From IMG/VR virus record IMGVR_UViG_3300046804_000302, positions 1-21,392 of that record: DNA of 21,392 bases. One strand, given 5' to 3'. Shown one piece after another: positions 14,003 through 20,682 of this stretch (positions are counted from its first letter, which is position 1; each line of letters starts with the position of its first letter). The notes below the pieces were generated by a model. That model was not told the DNA's origin. It worked only from the letters and a program-made list of their open reading frames with translations, and did no database searches. Made by a program: the position numbers and the translations under genes. This stretch comes from a virus.

Positions 14003-14350
14003 TTAACGTCCCTTCCATGCTTTCTCTATGACCAATATTCTGGTCTTGTTAAGTTTAAGTGTAGCCTCACAGTAAGCTGTGGAGCCGTCTCGTGCTTTCT
14101 GCATAGCGATATATAGTTCTTCAAGTGTTTTGGCTTGTGGATCTTGCCTAAATTCTGTATACATGTTCAACCATCTTAGATCATCGATCAATGGCTGCCA
14201 TTCTTTATGATCCTTATCGATACAAGATAATGTTTCCATCTTTTGTTTAGCATCAATAAGTTTACCAGCTTCTACTGGATCATGTGGTACTGGCATAATG
14301 AAACTACAACCAGTCATGAGTAATGCTGCAATAAGTGTTAGTTTTTTCAT
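14003..14350 (-). CDS. Small lipoprotein, function unknown
   Basis: The 115-aa protein begins with a typical lipoprotein signal: MKKLTLIAALLMTGC, lipobox MTGC with Cys15 as the modified residue. The mature part is helical, with two further cysteines (C43 and C94) that could form a disulphide in the periplasm. It is longer than and lacks the proline-rich tail of an Rz1 spanin, and the spanin pair is encoded elsewhere in the window. Phage lipoproteins of this kind can block receptors against superinfection, so exclusion is one possibility. It is placed between a fibre-like gene and a small unknown gene with one-base gaps on both sides. Confidence 0.75.
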   Translation of the reverse strand: MKKLTLIAALLMTGCSFIMPVPHDPVEAGKLIDAKQKMETLSCIDKDHKEWQPLIDDLRWLNMYTEFRQDPQAKTLEELYIAMQKARDGSTAYCEATLKLNKTRILVIEKAWKGR

Positions 14351-14351
14351 A

Positions 14352-16010
14352 TTAATCCTCTGAGAATACTAGAGCTGCTGAGACCCTAGATATGTTTGAT
14401 GTTGATTTTATTGCTATACTTACATAACTTCCTGATGGGATGGCGATACGGAAGTCGCTTAGTCTATATTGTGCTTCTCCATTGATAGCTGTGATGAACC
14501 TACATACTGCAGTGTCTACAGTCTCATCAATTGTTCCATCCACAGTACTAATCATGCCATTATCTTTAGATTGACTACGATATGAATGGGTTCCAGAGAA
14601 TGATGTTGGTTCAAAGAATATGTACACGATACCAGGATCGTTTCCTTGTGTACCGATAGATATGTCTTTAAGGATGATCTCTTTTGCGTTTAGTATATAA
14701 TTACCATTGTATGCTCCTGCGGCTCCGTTAGTAACATATGGATTGCGCAGTGTTAATAAATGGTACAGAGTTCCAGCAGAGTTTAATGAAGTTTTACTTA
14801 CACTAGTAGATCTATTTAATTCATTTTGGAATATGGTACCTTCAATTGCCGCCATCATTGATGCACCAGTAACAGTTAGGTTGCTTGTGTTTGTTATATT
14901 ATATGCAGCATATGTTATCTTAAATGACGGGTTAGCCACATGTGGTACATTATTTTGGTTTGTATAATGTTCTTTATGAATGAATATCATGTTTCCTGTA
15001 GCTTGATCTTCTAAAGCATATCTAATCTCACCTGCACCCAACCAACGGAAGTTGATTTGATATACATTAAGTTTTGTTGGATCTAATGTCATCCCGCTTG
15101 GGTTGCGTGTGTGTCTCTCACCAGTCTCAGGATCTATTGCACCAAGAGTATCAACATTCCACTGATATTGATAAGTCCAATGATCTGTTTGTGCTATTCC
15201 AGCTTGTCGTTGAGCAAATGTACCTGATACAGTACCAGATCCAGTTAAACTATATGTTCCAGTTTTTGGTCCTAAAGTTGTGCTCATAAACACGATAGTG
15301 TTATCTACTTGATCAACTAACCAACCAGTGTATCCACCAACATGAGTTGCTATTGCCACTGCTGCGTCTTGTGGAGATGCAGTGTTTACGGTAACTGTGA
15401 ATGCTGTTCCATTTAATGTGATAGTAAGTGTCTGACTTCCTGTTGATATACTGTTGATAGTTAATTGTCTAATCTCAGTTTTACCACCAGTGCTTCTTAC
15501 AACACCAAATTTATCTCCATCATACCCGATAGCAATACGATTTTCTTGGTTTGCTAATCCAGCAAACTGTAAACTATTAGGAACTCCTGCAGTAAACGCA
15601 GCAGTAAACCTACAGAGAGCACCTTGGCCGGTACGATAGCGTATGAAGCGTTTAGATCTTACAACACCGTATCCGCCTGCAGTTGTTCCTGTATTTGCAG
15701 TGAATAAAGCACTTAATGGAGTTCCACCTGCGCCAGATCCTGTACCGTTATTATATGTTTGTATAACTTCAGGTGTGATACCATAGATCGCATCCAACTG
15801 GATAACAGGAGTGATACTAATACCATATTGTTCACCAAACGCCGTTACTGTACTTGGAGATTCTGCACGATCAATAGTAACAGTTCCAGTAATTACTGCA
15901 TCTGTGTGTATTGGATTTGCAGCACTGTTAGCTGATGTGTTCTTTGAAATTGGTATTGGATTACCAACATCGTTCTTAATCTCTTGGTTATTTGTAAATA
16001 AGTACGTCAT
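14352..16010 (-). CDS. Large beta-rich virion structural protein (fibre or baseplate-associated)
   Basis: The 552-aa protein from the ATG at 16010 is rich in Thr, Ser, Gly, Asn and Ala with alternating hydrophobic strands, as in tail fibres. Blocks such as YGVVRSKRFIRYRTGQG, FAGLANQENRIAIGYDGDKFGVV and NVYQINFRWLGAGEIRYALED look like a jelly-roll structural module of the kind found in several marine phage virion proteins. Within it (about residues 180-280) a Gly/Thr-rich stretch, with LTITLNGTAFTVTVNTAS and TGTYSLTGSGTVSGTFAQ, looks like an inserted beta repeat of the sort swapped between fibres. The ATG at 16010 follows GGAG at a good spacing and overlaps the upstream stop as ATGA; the ATG at 16022 would add four residues. 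The upstream 270-aa gene is a probable partner. Confidence 0.7.
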   Translation of the reverse strand: MTYLFTNNQEIKNDVGNPIPISKNTSANSAANPIHTDAVITGTVTIDRAESPSTVTAFGEQYGISITPVIQLDAIYGITPEVIQTYNNGTGSGAGGTPLSALFTANTGTTAGGYGVVRSKRFIRYRTGQGALCRFTAAFTAGVPNSLQFAGLANQENRIAIGYDGDKFGVVRSTGGKTEIRQLTINSISTGSQTLTITLNGTAFTVTVNTASPQDAAVAIATHVGGYTGWLVDQVDNTIVFMSTTLGPKTGTYSLTGSGTVSGTFAQRQAGIAQTDHWTYQYQWNVDTLGAIDPETGERHTRNPSGMTLDPTKLNVYQINFRWLGAGEIRYALEDQATGNMIFIHKEHYTNQNNVPHVANPSFKITYAAYNITNTSNLTVTGASMMAAIEGTIFQNELNRSTSVSKTSLNSAGTLYHLLTLRNPYVTNGAAGAYNGNYILNAKEIILKDISIGTQGNDPGIVYIFFEPTSFSGTHSYRSQSKDNGMISTVDGTIDETVDTAVCRFITAINGEAQYRLSDFRIAIPSGSYVSIAIKSTSNISRVSAALVFSED

Positions 16011-16819
16011 ACTATTCTCCATCCATTCCTATAAATTAGTTGAATGGCTCCGTTATTAATTTGAATTATAAATCCACCTGCATCATTATCAACATTTCCT
16101 GTTACAGTAATTGGGTTTGTCTCTGCATCGCCGTCTTCGTCTTTGATGATAAGCATCCTTCCAGAACTTGTCGTTGTGGGCAATGTTATTGTAACTGGTC
16201 CTGCATAGTTAACACCAATATAAAAATCATTGCTTGCAACTGTATAAGTCGGTGTTGTAACTTGAGTAGTGTTGTGAACTACTTCGTATGGGTTGATCTC
16301 ATCGAATACAAACTTCTTACGAGAATCGTCATACTTTAACCAACGACCATCTGAGATAGTTTCTCGTGCTACGTCATCTAACCATCTAAGGTTAACTTCA
16401 CCACCACCTGGTCCTGTTGCAGCTATACGACCGATAGCTTGCTCAAGGAACCTCATCTTTTGTCTAATAGCATCTATCTCAGGATTGACAAAATCCGGAT
16501 TAGGTTGTTGGAATGACTTATCTGTTAAATATTTATTGACATCTGAATCCACCTGTTTAGCTCTTACTTCAGGTGTATGGATGATTGGTTGTGCAGGGAT
16601 CTCTTCAGTTAACATGTCTTCAACGATCATGTCTTCTTGTTTAGATTCCTCAAGTTTGTCTACTTGTCTTTGTAGTGAGGATAACTCTTCAAAGAGTTTT
16701 GCAAGATCTGACTTAGCATGATCTTTTGCCTCTTTGATTTTCTTTCCTACTGGATCTGTGGTCTCGTAATGCTTTTTACCTTCAGCAAGAACCTTGAATA
16801 GTTCATTAAGATCTGACAC
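16007..16819 (-). CDS. Fibre-like virion protein with coiled-coil stem and beta tip
   Basis: The 270-aa protein starts MSDLNELFKVLAEGKK, followed by a coiled coil (about 25-65, LFEELSSLQRQVDKLEESK), a Pro-rich linker and a second short helix (RQKMRFLEQAIGRIAATG). A connector, GPGGGEVNLRWLDDVARETI, leads to DGRWLKYDDSRKKFVFDEI. The C-terminal 90 residues are beta-rich (TYTVASNDFYIGVNYAG, VTITLPTTTSSGRMLIIKD, GAIQLIYRNGWRIV), a tip-like module common in trimeric phage fibres and in bacterial surface proteins. The layout (anchor, coiled coil, beta tip) is that of a short fibre or tail-collar component. The stop overlaps the next start as ATGA. The gene directly follows the internal-protein cassette with no gap, which suggests one transcript. 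Confidence 0.7.
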   Translation of the reverse strand: MSDLNELFKVLAEGKKHYETTDPVGKKIKEAKDHAKSDLAKLFEELSSLQRQVDKLEESKQEDMIVEDMLTEEIPAQPIIHTPEVRAKQVDSDVNKYLTDKSFQQPNPDFVNPEIDAIRQKMRFLEQAIGRIAATGPGGGEVNLRWLDDVARETISDGRWLKYDDSRKKFVFDEINPYEVVHNTTQVTTPTYTVASNDFYIGVNYAGPVTITLPTTTSSGRMLIIKDEDGDAETNPITVTGNVDNDAGGFIIQINNGAIQLIYRNGWRIV

Positions 16820-17428
16820 TTATATGCTTCCGTGATGTACGTCATGCATTAGTTCTTTTGCATGTTTATCTGATACATGTTCTGGTACACCCTTACGGAA
16901 CTCGTGGAAGTTACCAGTCTTAGCGTGATGTCTTTGTTTAGTAGCAGATATGCCATGTGTACCTTCAGCATCAGGATCTCTATGACCAGCAGAATGTACT
17001 GTTATCTTTTTAAAGTTATAACCGTGACCACCTGCAGATGTAGAGCCATTATACTTATGTAGTAATGTGTGCATCTCTTTCTTACGATCAGAACCAACCA
17101 CTACATGTAGATGTGTTACACCTTTCTTATGTAATTCTGATGCATGATGCAAGATAGTTGGTGATTCTTTTGATGCAGCTTTAAAGTTTGTCTTAGGTGA
17201 ATAACGTTTAAGGTGTTTCATCTTTTGATCTGCAGATAGTGGGTTCTTTTTCTTATCTTGGCTGTGTGATGTCACCACTGTGTGTTCGGCTTTATGTTTA
17301 TCTGCAACGTCATGTACTTTATGGATTACTGCCATATGACCTGTAGTTGGAGGGTTCATACGACCAAAAGCCAACACATGGTGTTTGGCTCCAGCTTCTT
17401 CGATTAGGTAGTCTTTAAAATTTTGCAT
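16820..17428 (-). CDS. His-rich T-x-G-H nucleotidyltransferase with capsid-targeting-like N-terminus
   Basis: The 202-aa protein starts MQNFKDYLIEEAG, a close match to the tag of its neighbours, with LIE-E as a possible prohead protease site. The rest is a full nucleotidyltransferase of the cytidylyl/NMN-adenylyl type: VLAFGRMNPPTTGHM, in which T28-x-G30-H31 binds the nucleotide phosphates, and GISATKQR (159-166), the ISxTxxR motif. Such enzymes join a nucleotide to a phosphorylated small molecule, as in NAD or lipid-head-group synthesis; the substrate is unknown. It is remarkably His-rich (28 of 202 residues) and basic, unusual for a cytosolic enzyme but shared with other proteins of this cassette. 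I chose the ATG at 17428, which overlaps the upstream stop as TAATG, over one at 17440. Confidence 0.8.
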   Translation of the reverse strand: MQNFKDYLIEEAGAKHHVLAFGRMNPPTTGHMAVIHKVHDVADKHKAEHTVVTSHSQDKKKNPLSADQKMKHLKRYSPKTNFKAASKESPTILHHASELHKKGVTHLHVVVGSDRKKEMHTLLHKYNGSTSAGGHGYNFKKITVHSAGHRDPDAEGTHGISATKQRHHAKTGNFHEFRKGVPEHVSDKHAKELMHDVHHGSI

Positions 17429-17703
17429 TAGCAGTTCCACTTACGAAGAGCAAGTGCCTTTCTTGTTGGTTTACCATGTTCGTCCTTCATTGGGCCTTTA
17501 ACGCCGCTCATGCGCGCGCAGAATGACTTACGTCTACCTGCAGCTTTACCTTTAGGATCAAGCTTGGATGGAGGTGTAGTCACAGCCATTTTAAGGTGAT
17601 GACCAGGATTTTCTCTATTATACTTATCGACACCAGCACGAGTCAACCCACCAGTCTCTGATTTATATTTGTTCTCTTCTAAGTATTCTTTGAATGTTAG
17701 CAT
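17428..17703 (-). CDS. Small basic SFCARM-type protein with capsid-targeting-like N-terminus
   Basis: The 91-aa protein starts MLTFKEYLEEN, the cassette tag with LEE-N as a possible cut site. After it comes a highly conserved block: GGLTRAGVDKYNRENPGHHL, a linker, AVTTPPSKLDPKGKAAGRRK, SFCARMSGVKGPMK and a C-terminal GKPTRKALALRKWNC. I recognise this as a family spread across phages, large viruses and bacteria (I believe Pfam DUF6321) with no known function. It is strongly basic, with two cysteines (SFC and the C-terminal Cys) conserved in the family, so nucleic-acid binding is plausible. Both ends are TAATG overlaps. The tag in front of an otherwise free-standing family looks like an added targeting peptide. 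Confidence 0.82.
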   Translation of the reverse strand: MLTFKEYLEENKYKSETGGLTRAGVDKYNRENPGHHLKMAVTTPPSKLDPKGKAAGRRKSFCARMSGVKGPMKDEHGKPTRKALALRKWNC

Positions 17704-18875
17704 TATTTTCGTACCTTTAATAAGTTGGCTCTACTAAACTCTGCACGATCTACTAACTTAGTAGGTTCACCCTTATGATTCACTACATAACCCTCTGGAT
17801 TTGTAGGCTTATCTTCGATGTGATGAGTTAATGATCCTGCATTACTGTTTAATGTCTTGACTAATACGTTCTTTGCTTTTTGTAAATGCGTATGCATCTT
17901 TAAAGCATTCTCATATTGTTCTTTATGTTTTTGAATATGATCGACTTGTGCTTGTGCTTCAGCTTGTTTCTTTTGTGCTCCAGCTGCAGTCTTAAGTCTT
18001 GATTGGACTATCTGAGACTTATCCATAATATGCTGTTGTAAACCTCTTGCAGTTGGCTTCTCGTTCTTACGAACTGTTTGGTTAATATAAGTTGATAGAT
18101 GACCACCTTCACCAGCATGTGGTTCGATAGCAGCATACATCTTTTTGCCGCCTTGATCATGAAGCTTATGAGCAGCTTCCATATTTTTCTTATATTCTAC
18201 TTGATCCTTAGGTGCAAAGTCTGTAGTTGATGTATCATGTTCAGCGTTCTTATGATATACATCAGGGTGTTCTTTGAACTTAGCTTCAACGTTTGGGTTT
18301 GCTCTCATGTCATGGATATCTGTACCATGATATTGCTGATGTACTACAACACCAACTTTTGCGTTCTTAACTTTTTGGGCTTCTTGACCATGAGCTGTAT
18401 ATTTAATAGTGTTAGGTGTAAATGATGCAGATCCGTCTGGATTCTTTTTAACATCTCCATGGCTAAACATCATGTCACCTTGGAATACACCTTTCTTAGG
18501 AGCAACCTTTGGTAGGTGTTCTAATCCAGCTTTTAGTTTATCTACAAGACCTGGAGCATGACCGTGATGTAGCTCGATGTCTTTTTCATTATAGTTAATC
18601 TTTGGGTTCTTATTGAATGCAGACTTAGAAGCTACAAAGAACTTACCAGTCTTTGGATGATGACCAAACACAATAGATGGTGATCCATCATACTTCATTG
18701 TTAGGTTAGAGCTCTTATGACCAGACTTAATATGTTCATGTGCTTGGTTTAAAGCTCCTACTGCATGTTCAAACCCTTTGGCTCCATGCATTAAAGGACG
18801 ATCCTCTGGATGGTGGATATGCTTTAATTTGCCTTCATCGGCAGATTCTGTTAAGTAGTCTTTAAAATTAATCAT
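17703..18875 (-). CDS. Ligase-type covalent nucleotidyltransferase with capsid-targeting-like N-terminus
   Basis: The 390-aa protein starts MINFKDYLTESADEG, tag plus LTE-S cut motif. The rest carries motifs of the DNA/RNA ligase and capping-enzyme superfamily in the right order: motif I MKYDGSPSIVF (K61-x-D63-G64, the AMP-accepting lysine), a motif III-like VFQGDMMFS (130-138), a IIIa-like KVGVVVHQQYHG (173-184), motif IV EGYVV (361-365) and a motif V-like KLVDRAEF (373-380). Between IIIa and IV lies a 150-residue insertion with a long coiled coil (about 285-340). The family would be expected to attach AMP to itself and then to a nucleic-acid 5' end. It lacks a recognisable OB-fold domain; length is near RNA ligases. 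It is His-rich like its neighbours and overlaps the HAD gene as ATGA and the small basic gene as TAATG. Ligase activity is inferred. Confidence 0.7.
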   Translation of the reverse strand: MINFKDYLTESADEGKLKHIHHPEDRPLMHGAKGFEHAVGALNQAHEHIKSGHKSSNLTMKYDGSPSIVFGHHPKTGKFFVASKSAFNKNPKINYNEKDIELHHGHAPGLVDKLKAGLEHLPKVAPKKGVFQGDMMFSHGDVKKNPDGSASFTPNTIKYTAHGQEAQKVKNAKVGVVVHQQYHGTDIHDMRANPNVEAKFKEHPDVYHKNAEHDTSTTDFAPKDQVEYKKNMEAAHKLHDQGGKKMYAAIEPHAGEGGHLSTYINQTVRKNEKPTARGLQQHIMDKSQIVQSRLKTAAGAQKKQAEAQAQVDHIQKHKEQYENALKMHTHLQKAKNVLVKTLNSNAGSLTHHIEDKPTNPEGYVVNHKGEPTKLVDRAEFSRANLLKVRK

Positions 18876-19471
18876 TTTATTTGGTTAACGCTTCCATCTA
18901 AATGTGCATGCCATGCTGTAAATTTAATGTCTTTAAAGTGATTTTCTAATCTTAGAAAAGCCTTTAGGTTATTTATACTATCATCAAAGAGACGAACCTT
19001 ATTAAACTTTTTAGTGTTCAAATAGTTATATATGATGACAGCTTTTGCTTCAGCTGCACTTAAGCCTTTAATCTTGCCAGCCCTTTCTACTCGAACTTGA
19101 CTTATATCAAATCCATACTTCTTAAAAGTACTGAGGAACTTGTCTCTATTATCAAGGTCAGGCCTTGCTGTGACTATGATTACTTTATTGTTTGGGTGTT
19201 TCTTAGTATCAGCTAAGATTGCCTTAGCTTTATTAAGCATCTTTGTGATTGGGGTAGATTCTTTATAGAACTTATTAGAATCTGAGAACTCTGAGAAGTC
19301 TACAGACTCACCCTTAGCTAAATGATAGGTGTTATATTCAGCAGATGTTATCTTCTTAATAACCTTACCAGACTTACGGATTATGATTTTGGCTGTAGTA
19401 TGGAATAAGGTATCATCAATATCGAATATTGTTAGGTAACCGTCTTTTGTGAATTCTTTAAATTTAAGCAT
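18872..19471 (-). CDS. HAD-family phosphatase, possibly polynucleotide 3'-phosphatase-like
   Basis: All HAD motifs are present in the 199-aa protein: motif I TIFDIDDTLF (D17-x-D19-x-T21), motif II VIIVTARPD (T101), a lysine in the right zone (AEAKAVIIYNYL, K143) and motif IV VRLFDDSINN (D163-D164). The cap-like insert after motif I and VTARP resemble the phosphatase half of T4 polynucleotide kinase and other phage HAD proteins. Next to a ligase-like gene with an ATGA overlap, a role in trimming 3'-phosphates before sealing is attractive but unproven. The start MLKFKEFTKDGYL carries the first half of the cassette tag (M-x-x-F-K-E-F) but no L-x-E site, so it may be a decayed tag or coincidence. 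It has its own extended -10 promoter. Confidence 0.85.
   Translation of the reverse strand: MLKFKEFTKDGYLTIFDIDDTLFHTTAKIIIRKSGKVIKKITSAEYNTYHLAKGESVDFSEFSDSNKFYKESTPITKMLNKAKAILADTKKHPNNKVIIVTARPDLDNRDKFLSTFKKYGFDISQVRVERAGKIKGLSAAEAKAVIIYNYLNTKKFNKVRLFDDSINNLKAFLRLENHFKDIKFTAWHAHLDGSVNQIK
18970..18977 (-). promoter_or_regulatory. Possible internal late promoter octamer in the HAD gene
   Basis: An exact TATAAATA lies on the minus strand inside the HAD coding sequence (it encodes the S-I-N of DDSINN), about 95 bp before the ligase-like gene. It could allow late expression of the tagged cassette and fibres without the HAD gene. It may also be chance, since the motif is constrained by protein sequence. 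Confidence 0.35.
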
Positions 19472-19488
19472 AAAATCTCTATATTCTT

Positions 19489-19497
19489 ATTATACCA
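19489..19497 (-). promoter_or_regulatory. Extended -10 promoter of the HAD-ligase cassette
   Basis: TGGTATAAT (exact TGnTATAAT) on the minus strand ends 17 bp before the HAD ATG at 19471, giving a leader of about 11 bases with a weak AGAGAT. No -35 is recognisable at 16-18 bp (ACACCT at 17 bp). The missing -35 and the array of repeats just upstream suggest an activator-dependent promoter. Confidence 0.55.
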
Positions 19498-19501
19498 TAC
19501 T

Positions 19502-19550
19502 TTACAATTAAAGGTGTTACAGGATTGTAATAATTTGTAACAAATTGTAA
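19502..19550. repeat. Helically phased TTGTAA repeats upstream of the HAD promoter
   Basis: On the + strand ATTGTAA (19524-19530), TTTGTAA (19534-19540) and ATTGTAA (19544-19550) recur with a period of exactly 10 bp, about one helical turn. An inverted exact copy, TTACAAT, lies at 19502-19508 next to the -10 element. The array fills the 82-bp gap between two genes and looks like a set of protein-binding sites. Confidence 0.55.
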
Positions 19551-19553
19551 CAA

Positions 19554-20618
19554 TTACTTAGCATATGAGTAGTCACACATCAGATGGGAGATGTAGTTCC
19601 CACCTTGCTTATTTCTAAAGTTAAACTTCAGGATGTATGTGGGAGTAATGACCTCGATGTCTACTCGTTTGCCCGTGCCAGTCTTACCTCCATAGAATAC
19701 CGTAACCTTTTTAACCTTGGAAGCGTTGTCCCTGTAGGCTTTGGTCACAGGCTTGGAGATGATTTCCTGTCCTAGTTTATGGACCATATGATACCCATAG
19801 CCTATGCCAGACTTAATCAGGTCTTCAAGAATCTTAATGTTAACTTTCTTTGTGGTATCTACTGACTTAAAGTTCTTGCCTTTACCATTAAACACAGAGC
19901 AGAACGTAGCGTTATCTAAACCAAACATCTTAAGTAGTGTTATACCACCAGGATTCTTAACCATACCAGCTTTAAGCTCAGCGTCTGTTAAGTACTTCTT
20001 AGTTCCAGCATTAAAGAACGTTACCGTACCAGAATACTTTAATGATAGGTAAACTCCAGCTTCAGCTTTCTTATCTTTACCCTTTCTTAATGTGATGTCA
20101 GTAACGATAGCACCAATATCAACCAAACCTGGTGTTATCAATACGTTGTCACCAGATACCATCAAAGGTCTTGGTTTATTTAGAGCACCTTCGGCATCAA
20201 CATATAAGTCTTTCCACTTATCGATCTTGTATTCAGAGACTATACCTTTGATTAGTTTCTCATTCATCTGAGACGATACTTTACCAGTCTCCCACCACTT
20301 ATCAAAGTCTTTAGCTAGTTCATCTTCAAAAGCATTACCTTTATTTCCTGTACCACGTCCCCCTCTTGAACCTTCACCAAACTCAAGCTTGATCCGTTTG
20401 AATGGAGCTTGTAGCTCTTTGATGTTAAGAGACTCTTGTAACTTACGTGTTACTTTTGCAATACGTGGAGCTTTAGGATCTAATGCTAATGGATCTTTTA
20501 TGGAAGGAAACTTCTTATGAAGTCTCATCAATGCGAGAACGAGTTCCTCTGATATGGTCTTATCAGAGATAGTCTTAACTATATCGTTTGTGCTTGTAGG
20601 TATAAAGTCGTACGCCAT
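19554..20618 (-). CDS. 354-aa protein, function unknown (possible PD-(D/E)XK nuclease fold)
   Basis: I do not recognise the family with certainty. After a helical N-terminal region there is a Gly/Arg-rich loop (EGSRGGRGTGNKG, 82-94) followed by NAFEDELAKDF (95-105), then a beta region with LVDIGAIVTDITLR and AGVYLSLKYSGTVTFF. A conserved glutamate in a G-x-A-x-E helix, then an aspartate in a strand, then x-x-K at the end of the next strand (LSLK, K194) is the order of catalytic residues in PD-(D/E)XK nucleases, but the residue two before the lysine is Ser rather than Glu. The C-terminus is basic and beta-rich (VTVFYGGKTGTGKRVDIEV; FNFRNKQGG). A late octamer lies 30 bp upstream, right after the helicase terminator, so it forms its own late unit. 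It has no targeting tag. Confidence 0.65.
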   Translation of the reverse strand: MAYDFIPTSTNDIVKTISDKTISEELVLALMRLHKKFPSIKDPLALDPKAPRIAKVTRKLQESLNIKELQAPFKRIKLEFGEGSRGGRGTGNKGNAFEDELAKDFDKWWETGKVSSQMNEKLIKGIVSEYKIDKWKDLYVDAEGALNKPRPLMVSGDNVLITPGLVDIGAIVTDITLRKGKDKKAEAGVYLSLKYSGTVTFFNAGTKKYLTDAELKAGMVKNPGGITLLKMFGLDNATFCSVFNGKGKNFKSVDTTKKVNIKILEDLIKSGIGYGYHMVHKLGQEIISKPVTKAYRDNASKVKKVTVFYGGKTGTGKRVDIEVITPTYILKFNFRNKQGGNYISHLMCDYSYAK

Positions 20619-20647
20619 ATGAATCCATCAATAAAGTGTTTATATGG

Positions 20648-20655
20648 TATTTATA
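20648..20655 (-). promoter_or_regulatory. T4-type late promoter octamer before the 354-aa gene
   Basis: Exact TATAAATA on the minus strand, 30 bp before the ATG at 20618. The octamer starts directly after the T-run of the helicase terminator, so one transcription unit ends where the next begins. The predicted leader is about 23 bases. Confidence 0.7.
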
Positions 20656-20679
20656 AAACAAAAGGAGCCGAAGCTCCTT
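20656..20679 (-). terminator. Factor-independent terminator of the helicase gene
   Basis: On the minus strand AAGGAGC, the stable loop TTCG, GCTCCTT and then TTGTTTT form a perfect 7-bp hairpin with a T-rich tail, starting three bases after the helicase stop codon. UUCG-loop terminators of this form are common in T4. Confidence 0.9.
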
Positions 20680-20682
20680 ATG

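Noticed and set aside
14003-14350. Lipoprotein as a second outer-membrane spanin
   Set aside because: It is too long, lacks a proline-rich mature part and is far from the inner spanin gene.
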